A stretch of 33,804 bases of DNA from assembly GCA_016195825.1 (NCBI GenBank), contig JACPYV010000054.1, positions 1 through 33,804 on the forward strand, in the 5' to 3' direction. Positions within the stretch are counted from its first letter, which is position 1; each line of letters starts with the position of its first letter. Made by a program: the position numbers and the translations under genes. Below the pieces are notes generated by a model, which was not told the origin of the DNA, searched no databases, and was given only the letters and a program-made list of their open reading frames with translations. Positions 1 to 5,602 of the stretch are shown here, piece by piece. The DNA is from Burkholderiales bacterium (GTDB taxonomy: Bacteria > Pseudomonadota > Gammaproteobacteria > Burkholderiales > Burkholderiaceae_C).

Positions 1-45
1 CGAGTGCTTGCCCAGGTCGATGCCGACCAGCGTCACAGAGTCCAT
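1..45 (-). CDS. IS110-family transposase, N-terminal fragment (runs off the left edge)
   Basis: Reading leftwards from the ATG at 43-45 gives 15 residues, MDSVTLVGIDLGKHS. This is the characteristic start of IS110-type DEDD recombinases, and Asp10 in the G-I-D-L-G-K context is the first RuvC-like catalytic acidic residue of that family. Only the N-terminus lies inside the window, so integrity of the element cannot be judged. IS110 elements move through a circular intermediate and, where tested, are guided by a bridge RNA from a non-coding end. The subgroup (IS110 or IS1111 type) cannot be set from 15 residues. Confidence 0.7.
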   Translation of the reverse strand, partial: MDSVTLVGIDLGKHS

Positions 46-66
46 GATGACCTCCGCCACAAATAA

Positions 67-100
67 GAACACCCCGGCAACGTACGTCACCGGGGTGTTC
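67..100. repeat. Perfect 11-bp inverted repeat upstream of the IS110 transposase
   Basis: The arms GAACACCCCGG (67-77) and CCGGGGTGTTC (90-100) are perfectly complementary. The 12-base loop contains the self-complementary octamer ACGTACGT. The repeat lies 22 bases upstream of the transposase start, in what should be the non-coding left end of the element. It could be a structural stem of an IS110 bridge RNA or a terminator-like hairpin. The element boundary is not visible, so this is position-based inference. Confidence 0.5.
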
Positions 101-111
101 GGGGCAAACAC

Positions 112-153
112 GAGATGGGGGTGACCATCTCATTAAGCCCGGCAGGCCGGGCT
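112..153 (-). terminator. Two adjacent hairpins downstream of the PEP-CTERM gene
   Basis: The first stem has arms GAGATGG (112-118) and CCATCTC (125-131) with a 6-base loop. The second is AGCCCGGC (136-143) paired with GCCGGGCT (146-153), effectively 7 base pairs with a 4-base loop. They sit 26-67 bases past the stop codon of the minus-strand PEP-CTERM gene, so a transcription stop for that gene is the simplest reading. Neither has a clear U-tract, and part of the region could belong to the insertion sequence. Confidence 0.4.
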
Positions 154-178
154 CTTTGCGGCGGGCAGTGCAGCCGGC

Positions 179-805
179 TCAGCGGCGGCGTCGCGTCGCG
201 CCCAGTCCCAGCAGGCTCAGTCCGACCAGGGCCAGGCTGGCGGGTTCGGGGATGGTGTTGGCCGTGCCGCGCAGCTCGGCACGGAAGGCGCCGACGACGC
301 CCACGTCCTTGACGACGAAGTCCAGCGTGTTGACGCCGGCGACAAAGCCGCTGCCGATGGAGAAGCTGTGCAGCGAAGTGAAGTTGGTGACCGCGCTGCC
401 CGGCAGCGAGATGCCGGTGCTGATGCCATTGAGAAGGATGTCGATGCCGGTGTTGTCCGTGCCCCAGAGGCCGCTGATCTGTGCCGAGGCGGCGTCCATG
501 CCGCTCAGGTCAAACGTGGTGCGGAAAGTGAAGGTCGTGATGGCCGGCTGGCCGTTGGCCTGCGCCCAGATCCACTTGGATGCAGCGCTATTGGCCGCGT
601 AGGTTCCCGGCGGGGCGGTGAGCACGACGGCGGGTGCGCCGCTGGAGACCACGTTGTAGTGGGCGTCTGCCAGGCCGCCAGTCTGGGCGGTGCCAGCGGC
701 GTTCAGGCCCGTGCTGAACAGGCCGAGGATGGGGGCGGCTTGGGCGCCGGCCGCGAGAACGACCGTGAGAGCCAGGGCCGAGAAGCTGTTGCGGATGAAG
801 GACAT
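179..805 (-). CDS. PEP-CTERM sorting domain exoprotein
   Basis: This 208-residue secreted protein begins with a Sec-type signal peptide (MSFIRNSFSALALTVVLAAG, cleavage probably after AQA). It ends with the tripartite PEP-CTERM signal: the IPEPAS motif, a hydrophobic helix and a terminal run of four arginines. The PEP-CTERM system (exosortase EpsH) removes this tail and is linked to exopolysaccharide and floc formation in Gram-negative bacteria. The middle part, about residues 25-185, is a beta-rich, Gly/Ala/Ser/Thr-rich domain I do not recognise; two FxxxFDLSGMDAA-like stretches suggest a jelly-roll or carbohydrate-binding-like fold, but this is only impression. No exosortase gene is in the window. 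A sigma-54-type promoter lies just upstream. Confidence 0.9.
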   Translation of the reverse strand: MSFIRNSFSALALTVVLAAGAQAAPILGLFSTGLNAAGTAQTGGLADAHYNVVSSGAPAVVLTAPPGTYAANSAASKWIWAQANGQPAITTFTFRTTFDLSGMDAASAQISGLWGTDNTGIDILLNGISTGISLPGSAVTNFTSLHSFSIGSGFVAGVNTLDFVVKDVGVVGAFRAELRGTANTIPEPASLALVGLSLLGLGATRRRR

Positions 806-838
806 CGTGACCTCGTTGCTTTGGGTTTCGGCTTCGTC

Positions 839-854
839 AGCAAAAGTCGGGCCG
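839..854 (-). promoter_or_regulatory. Sigma-54 (RpoN) promoter for the PEP-CTERM gene
   Basis: On the minus strand the sequence CGGCCCGACTTTTGCT matches the RpoN consensus TGGCACRNNNNTTGCW at the invariant GG and GC, which are separated by exactly 10 bases, and at most other positions. The GC lies about 35 bases before the ATG, so transcription would start near 828 and leave a leader of about 23 bases. PEP-CTERM genes are known in several betaproteobacteria to depend on RpoN with the PrsK/PrsR two-component system, which supports the call. Confidence 0.65.
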
Positions 855-911
855 GTGCCTGAAATCTCCGGCCGATCAAGGGGTTGCCGCCGTTCGGCAC
901 TGCCCGGCCGC

Positions 912-929
912 GGCGGCTGTAAAGCCGCC
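912..929 (-). terminator. Hairpin just after the LytTR regulator gene
   Basis: Perfect 7-bp stem GGCGGCT (912-918) and AGCCGCC (923-929) with loop GTAA, 18 bases past the stop codon of the regulator gene. There is no U-tract, so it is a weak terminator candidate for the minus-strand sensor operon. It lies upstream of the sigma-54 promoter of the next gene and would insulate it. Confidence 0.4.
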
Positions 930-946
930 CGACACCCACCCGGCGC

Positions 947-1711
947 CTACATCTGCCGGAACAGGTGCGCGCAGCTTTCGGCGACGAGCAGGCTCTCGGT
1001 CCCGTGTTTCAGCTTGATCTGCATGCGCCCGCGGAAGTCGCGGCTGACGCTGGCGATCGCGTTTACGTTGACCAGCGTTGAGCGGTGGATCTGCCAGAAC
1101 TGCTGCGGGTCCAGCTCGTCGATGAGCTCCTTCAGCGGCTTGCGGATCAGCGCCTCGCCGTCTTTCAGCCCCAGCCGCGTGTACTTGTTGTCGCTTTGGA
1201 AGAACAGGACCTCGTCGACGGTGATGAGGCGCAGCGTCTGGCCGACCGAGGCGTTGATCCAGCGCAGCGGTGCGCGTGCGGCCGACGGCGCGGGCCGCTC
1301 GGCGAGCTGGTCGATCACGCCGCCGAGCGGAGCGGGTGCCTGCCCCAGCCGCGCCTTCAGCCGCGAGATGGCCGTGAACAGCCGCGCGCCGGCCAGCGGC
1401 TTGAGCAGGTAGTCGACGGCGCCCTGGTCGAAAGCGGCGATGGCGTACTGGTCGTAGGCCGTCACGAAGACGACGTGCGCGCGGCCGTTGACCTGGCGGG
1501 CCACGTCGATGCCGGTGGCGCCGGGCATCTCGATGTCCAGGAACAGGATGTCGGGGCGGTGCTGGTCCAGCAGGCGCAGCGCCTCCAGGCCGTCGGCCGC
1601 CTCGCCGACGATGCTGAGTTCGGGCCAGAGCTTGCCGAGCTGCTCGACGAGTTCGCCGCGCAGCGCAGCTTCGTCTTCGGCTACCACGGCGGTCGGGGAG
1701 AAAAGGCTCAT
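947..1711 (-). CDS. LytTR-family response regulator (LytR/AlgR type)
   Basis: This 254-residue cytoplasmic DNA-binding regulator has an N-terminal receiver domain (about 8-125) followed by a LytTR domain (about 150-250). The receiver carries the acidic pair E12/D13, the phospho-acceptor D59 in LFLDIEMPG, T84 and K104 in the LLKP motif. The C-terminal part has the typical LytTR signatures: the LRLITVDEVLFFQSDNKYT-like strand, and WQIHRSTLVNVNAI before the final strands. Its start codon overlaps the stop of the upstream kinase-like gene by ATGA (1708-1711), so the two are translationally coupled. It should be the output of the two sensor proteins encoded upstream. Targets are unknown. The alternative reading frame starting at 1862 is a shadow. 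Confidence 0.93.
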   Translation of the reverse strand: MSLFSPTAVVAEDEAALRGELVEQLGKLWPELSIVGEAADGLEALRLLDQHRPDILFLDIEMPGATGIDVARQVNGRAHVVFVTAYDQYAIAAFDQGAVDYLLKPLAGARLFTAISRLKARLGQAPAPLGGVIDQLAERPAPSAARAPLRWINASVGQTLRLITVDEVLFFQSDNKYTRLGLKDGEALIRKPLKELIDELDPQQFWQIHRSTLVNVNAIASVSRDFRGRMQIKLKHGTESLLVAESCAHLFRQM

Positions 1712-2781
1712 GACGGCAATTCAAACCTGAATTCGGTGCGGCCGTTGCCGCTGGTGCAGGTGAGTTTCGCGCCCAGCACGGCCAGGCGCTCGCGCAGCGA
1801 CGCGAGGTCGTTGTCCTCGGCGCACAGGCCGTCCTGGTCGAAGCCCAGCGTGGTGCCGTCATGGACCTTCAGCCAGCAGCGCGTCGGGTGGCCCAGGCGC
1901 AGCGCACGCTGCACGAGCGGCAGCAGCAGCATTGGTGGCAGCGGGGTGGCGCCGCGGGAGCCGAGTTCGCAGTCGAACGCGGGTGGGTGGCCGTTCAGGT
2001 CGCGCAGCAGGTCGAGGTAGCTGGCGATCAGCTCGGCCTCGCTGCCCAGCGTGGCGCCGGCCACGCCGCCGTGCGGCATCTGCTGGTGCCGTGGCAGCCG
2101 CGGCAGCGCCACGCGCAGGTGGCGGATCAACCGCTCCAGCCGGGCGCTGGCACCGGCGTCCTGGCGGGCATAGGCCTGCTCGACAGCGACCAGCGCGTCG
2201 AACAGCAGGCCGGGGTCGACCTGGGCCTGCAGCGCCGCCAGCTGCGAGGCCAGCGCGTGGCGGCGCAGCTGGCTGTGCTCGCGCAGCAGGTCCTGCGCGG
2301 CCTGGTCCTGGCGGCGGCGCAGCGTGCGGAACTCCAGCACGCCGACGATCATCAGCGCCGGCATGAAGACCCACAGGGTGTCGCCGACGACCGCGGTGAA
2401 GCGGAACACCGTGCACTTGGGTTTGCCGTGGGCGAGGGCATACCAGTCGCAGATGGATGGCCAGGGCAGGGCGGTGACGAGCGGGTAGACGATGGCGATG
2501 GTCAGCGCCGAGCCCAGCAGCGTGGCGGCCACCAGGCGCTTGCGGCGCGCCGGGTGAATGGGGTCGCTGCGCGCGGCCGGCAGCCAGCACAGGACCAGCA
2601 GCACGCAGCTCAGCAGCGGCACGATGAGGTGGCGGGCCAGCACCTGGGGCAACTGGTCGCCGACGTTAAATTCGAGCAGCGACGTCAGGTCGATGGCGCC
2701 GAACAGCAGCGCCGCGGTGACGAAGGCGAGGGCCTCGTTCGGGCGCAGCGAGCGCCAGGAGCGCAGTATGTGCGCGATCAT
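1708..2781 (-). CDS. LytS-like membrane histidine kinase homologue, degenerate (pseudokinase)
   Basis: This 357-residue protein has four predicted membrane helices (about 18-36, 51-68, 83-103, 135-150), then a coiled linker and a region aligning with the His_kinase/HATPase part of LytS-type sensors. Where the family has PHFLFN with the phospho-accepting His, this protein reads D-P-G-L-L-F-D, with Gly191 replacing His. The N-box, normally LVENAIKHG, reads LVQRALRLG (289-297), so the Glu and the Mg-ATP-coordinating Asn are gone. The G-box DNGxG is also absent, though a SLRERL segment remains. It therefore probably cannot autophosphorylate. It overlaps both neighbours by four bases, between an intact kinase and a LytTR regulator, so a role as heterodimer partner or allosteric sensor is plausible (inference). 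The reading frame is intact, arguing against simple decay. Confidence 0.85.
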   Translation of the reverse strand: MIAHILRSWRSLRPNEALAFVTAALLFGAIDLTSLLEFNVGDQLPQVLARHLIVPLLSCVLLVLCWLPAARSDPIHPARRKRLVAATLLGSALTIAIVYPLVTALPWPSICDWYALAHGKPKCTVFRFTAVVGDTLWVFMPALMIVGVLEFRTLRRRQDQAAQDLLREHSQLRRHALASQLAALQAQVDPGLLFDALVAVEQAYARQDAGASARLERLIRHLRVALPRLPRHQQMPHGGVAGATLGSEAELIASYLDLLRDLNGHPPAFDCELGSRGATPLPPMLLLPLVQRALRLGHPTRCWLKVHDGTTLGFDQDGLCAEDNDLASLRERLAVLGAKLTCTSGNGRTEFRFELPS

Positions 2782-3875
2782 GAAAGTGCCTCGACCGGCA
2801 GGCGCACGCGTGCCACGACGCCGCGTGGCCGGGCGGCCTCCAGCTCCAGCACCGCGGCGTCGCCGAAGCGTGCCGCCAGCCGCGCCCGCGTGTTCGCCAG
2901 GCCCACGCCGGTGCCGCCGCTGGCGGCGCCGAAGCCCTGGCCGTTGTCGGCCACCTCGATCGTGACGCCGCCATCGGCCATGGGGTGGGCACTGATCTCG
3001 ATGCGCCCGCCCTCGGGCAGCGGCGACAGGCCGTGCTTGATGGCGTTCTCCACCAGCGTGGGCAGCACCAGCGTGGGCAGGCGCGCCGTCAGCAGCTCGG
3101 GCGGCGCGGCGATGTCGAAGGACAGGCGCTCGCCCATGCGCATCTGCAGGATGGCCAGGTAGTGGCGCACCAGCTCCAGCTCGTCGGCCAGCGTGGATTC
3201 GTGGCGGCGCATGCCGGGCAGTGCCGCACGCAGGTAGGCGATCAGCGCGACCAGCATGTTGCGGCCGCGCTCGGGCTGGGTCTCGTACAACCGCTTGACG
3301 TTGGCCAGCGTGTTGAACAGGAAATGTGGCTCGATCTGTGCATGCAGCGCCGACAGCTGGGCCTCGGTCTGCTGCGCCTTGAGCGCCTCGCGCTCACGGA
3401 ACAGCTGGGTCAGCTGTGCGCGGCCTTCGCGCTGCGCGCGGCTGACGCGCAGCAGTGCATAGGCCATGCCGCCCAGCAGCGTCCAGATGGCGATGGTGGA
3501 TGCGACCCAGCCGGCCTTGACCGGCATGCCTGGGTCTTCCATCGCAGCTACCGTGTAGCGCAGGAAGGTGCCCAGCGCGGCACCCAGCCCGACGGCCCCG
3601 GCCTGCACGGCCAGCGCCGCCGGCAGCTTCCAGCGGCGGCCGGCCAGCACCGCCTCGGCCAGGGCCACCATCAGCATCAGCGACAGACCGGTCAGTAGCG
3701 ACTGGCGGCTGAAGCGGACCAGGTCGAACAGCGCATCGCCGATGTCCCGGTCGCTGTCGCCGAACCAGGTCAGCGAGCGCGACGTGGCGTGCAGCAGGCA
3801 GAAGTAGTAGACGCCCGCCAGCATGCGCAGATTGCACACACGGCGAAAGGCTTGCAGCGGGCTGATGTCCTCCAT
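2778..3875 (-). CDS. LytS-type sensor histidine kinase
   Basis: About 365 residues from the chosen ATG. Four membrane helices (about 15-31, 58-78, 84-106, 123-142) precede a coiled segment and a His_kinase domain with the phospho-acceptor H184 in HAQIEPHFLFNTL. The ATPase domain has an intact N-box (LVENAIKHG, N277), G-box (ADNGQGFG) and G2-box (GTGVGLANTRARL). It should autophosphorylate and pass phosphate to D59 of the LytTR regulator two genes downstream. The frame is open upstream to 3953, but those extra 26 residues are low-complexity Pro/Arg and would overlap the PilZ gene. ATG 3884 is an equally possible start. It is coupled to the degenerate paralogue by an ATGA overlap. The signal sensed is unknown. 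Confidence 0.9.
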   Translation of the reverse strand: MEDISPLQAFRRVCNLRMLAGVYYFCLLHATSRSLTWFGDSDRDIGDALFDLVRFSRQSLLTGLSLMLMVALAEAVLAGRRWKLPAALAVQAGAVGLGAALGTFLRYTVAAMEDPGMPVKAGWVASTIAIWTLLGGMAYALLRVSRAQREGRAQLTQLFREREALKAQQTEAQLSALHAQIEPHFLFNTLANVKRLYETQPERGRNMLVALIAYLRAALPGMRRHESTLADELELVRHYLAILQMRMGERLSFDIAAPPELLTARLPTLVLPTLVENAIKHGLSPLPEGGRIEISAHPMADGGVTIEVADNGQGFGAASGGTGVGLANTRARLAARFGDAAVLELEAARPRGVVARVRLPVEALS

Positions 3876-3930
3876 GCCCGGCATTCTCGGGCGCCCCCGC
3901 GGCGCCGGGGCAGGCTGCGACGAATTGGGC

Positions 3931-4344
3931 TCAGGCCGTGCTGGCCGCGGCAATCAGCGCCTTGAGTTCGCGCTCCGAGGCCGCCGGGTCGGCGAGATTG
4001 ACCTCAATGAGGCGGCGCAGATGGGTGATGGATTCGATGTCGATGCTGCGGCACAGCACGCCGGCATGGTCGCCCTCGACATGGGCCAGCTCGCCGGCCA
4101 TCGCGATGACGAGGTCGTCGGTCGTGTCACCCAGCGGCAGCTTCACGAGGCAGGGCATGCCCGCCTGCGGCGCGGGGCCGGCCGGTAGTTGCAGCAGCAC
4201 GCCCTTGAGCGAGATATCGATCACCTGGCAGAGCAGATGCGCCTGGGTGGTGATCAGCTCAGCGCCCGCGGCGAAGGTGACTCGGGCGAATTGGCGACGT
4301 TCAGTGCTGATGATGTTCTCCCGGTGGCGGGCGCGGTCGGCCAA
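3931..4344 (-). CDS. PilZ domain protein (c-di-GMP binding)
   Basis: This single-domain cytoplasmic protein of 137 residues is near the usual size for stand-alone PilZ proteins. It has both parts of the c-di-GMP binding signature: RxxxR at R17-R21 in ERRQFAR, and D/NxSxxG at D43-S45-G48 in VIDISLKGV. It is therefore expected to bind cyclic di-GMP. The C-terminal part (about 100-137) forms a helix rich in Ala and Glu. It lies 2 bases downstream of the preceding hypothetical gene and 46-55 bases upstream of the LytS kinase gene, so it may be part of one transcript. The effector partner is unknown; the adjacent hypothetical protein is a candidate. Confidence 0.9.
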   Translation of the reverse strand: MADRARHRENIISTERRQFARVTFAAGAELITTQAHLLCQVIDISLKGVLLQLPAGPAPQAGMPCLVKLPLGDTTDDLVIAMAGELAHVEGDHAGVLCRSIDIESITHLRRLIEVNLADPAASERELKALIAAASTA

Positions 4345-4346
4345 TC

Positions 4347-4778
4347 CTAGACGAAAGGTTCCAACTCAGTGCCGCCGAACACCGTGCTGTGCTCCACGGC
4401 CTGCTGCAGCCGCTCGGGCGCCAGCGAGGCCAGGCCCATGGCCTCCAGCATGAACCAGGCGGCGCGCAGGAAGGCGATGGTTTCCTCGCGCGTGCCGTCT
4501 GTCAGTACGGGTTCGTCGTCCCAGTTGCGCTCCGGCGTCTGGCGCGGCGCGACGACGGCTGGACGGTGCGCCCGCGCGATGCGGGCCAGCAGCTCGCGCG
4601 TGTCTACCGTGGCGCTAGGGGCGTCGATCAGGCGCACCAGATCGCCCAGCTGCTGCTCGGCCGCGGCTGCCAGCAGCCGCGCGGCCTGGTCGGCCCCGCC
4701 CGCGAGATACAGGCCGGCGGCGAGGTCGACGTATTCGAGCGCGGCGGACAGCCGCTGGAGGTCGGGATTGGACGACAT
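4347..4778 (-). CDS. Hypothetical helical protein, possibly HEPN-like
   Basis: The 143-residue protein is predicted to be almost wholly helical and lacks a signal peptide or membrane segment. The first half (EYVDLAAGLYLAGGADQAARLL and the following Ala-rich helix) and the late segment (EETIAFLRAAWFMLEAMGL) resemble small proteobacterial helical proteins of the HEPN-like type, in which a helix with LYLAG is followed by an alanine-rich helix. This similarity is from memory and weak, and I do not see a convincing RxxxxH motif. It is the first gene of a probable operon, ending 2 bases before the PilZ gene. The start ATG at 4778 gives the only sensible N-terminus, although no strong ribosome binding site is seen. 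Confidence 0.7.
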   Translation of the reverse strand: MSSNPDLQRLSAALEYVDLAAGLYLAGGADQAARLLAAAAEQQLGDLVRLIDAPSATVDTRELLARIARAHRPAVVAPRQTPERNWDDEPVLTDGTREETIAFLRAAWFMLEAMGLASLAPERLQQAVEHSTVFGGTELEPFV

Positions 4779-4879
4779 GACTGCTGAGTCTAGGTTGTGT
4801 GAAGGGGCAACGGGCGGCCAAACTTCACACGGCTTTGTTTATGCTGGCCTGCTAAAGGAATGCCCCAAGGAGCCCCCCG

Positions 4880-5470
4880 ATGATCGACCGCCGCCAGCAC
4901 CTGCAACATCTCGCCGCCCTGGCCACCGCCTCGGCCCTTCCCGTGGCCGCCGTCGCCGCCGACGACGACAAGGACAAGGATAAGGACAGCACGTACGACG
5001 AGGATTCCATCGTCAAGGCCGCCACCGACTTCTTCGGTCAGACCACCGAGGGCCTGGCCAAGGTCATTGAGAAGGCCTTCAAGGAGCAGGGCCGGCCCAA
5101 TGCCTACATCAAGGGCGAGGAGGCCGGTGCAGCCATCACCGTGGGCCTGCGCTATGGCAACGGCGATCTGGTGATGAAGGGCGGCGGCGCGGCCAAGGTC
5201 TACTGGGCCGGCCCCTCCATCGGCTTCGACCTGGGCGCCAATGCGTCCAAGGTGTTCACGCTGGTCTACCACCTGCCGCGGGCAAGCGCCATCTATCAGC
5301 GCTTTCCTGGCGTGGACGGCAGCCTGTACTACATCGGTGGCGCCTGCATCAACTACCAGCGGCTCAACGGCATCACGCTGGCTCCCATCCGCCTGGGCGT
5401 GGGCCTGCGGGCCGGCGCCAGCGTGGGCTATCTCCACTACCGGCGCGAGAAGAGCATCAACCCCTTCTGA
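4880..5470 (+). CDS. DUF1134 / EipA-like periplasmic protein
   Basis: This 196-residue exported protein belongs to DUF1134, the family of the Brucella envelope integrity protein EipA. Conserved family segments are visible: FFGQTTEGLAKVIEKAF, GRPNAYIKGEEAGAAITVGLRYG, VYWAGPSIGFDLGANASKVFTLVY, YYIGGACINY, and LAPIRLGVGLRAGASVGYL with a terminal NPF. The N-terminus has a twin Arg (MIDRRQHLQHLAAL) and a short hydrophobic stretch ending in AVAA, so export may be by the Tat route; this is inferred. A charged linker of Asp and Lys (about 28-38) follows. AAGGAG at 4863-4868 region and the spacing to the ATG support the start. EipA acts in the cell envelope, but its molecular activity is not established. 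Confidence 0.9.
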   Translation: MIDRRQHLQHLAALATASALPVAAVAADDDKDKDKDSTYDEDSIVKAATDFFGQTTEGLAKVIEKAFKEQGRPNAYIKGEEAGAAITVGLRYGNGDLVMKGGGAAKVYWAGPSIGFDLGANASKVFTLVYHLPRASAIYQRFPGVDGSLYYIGGACINYQRLNGITLAPIRLGVGLRAGASVGYLHYRREKSINPF

Positions 5471-5602
5471 CGCTGGCCGACGCGAGGTTGTGCGCCGCGT
5501 CAAGGTCGGTTGCCGGGCGGGCTGGCAAGCTCCACCTCTTTCGCCGCACGGTCGGGCCGTCAAGTCGTAGACTGTGCTTTTATCCAGTATTCCGAGGCTG
5601 CC

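Noticed and set aside
5471..5602. Search for a B12 riboswitch or NrdR boxes upstream of nrdJ
   Set aside because: No B12-box-like core or NrdR-type palindrome was seen in this 132-base gap.
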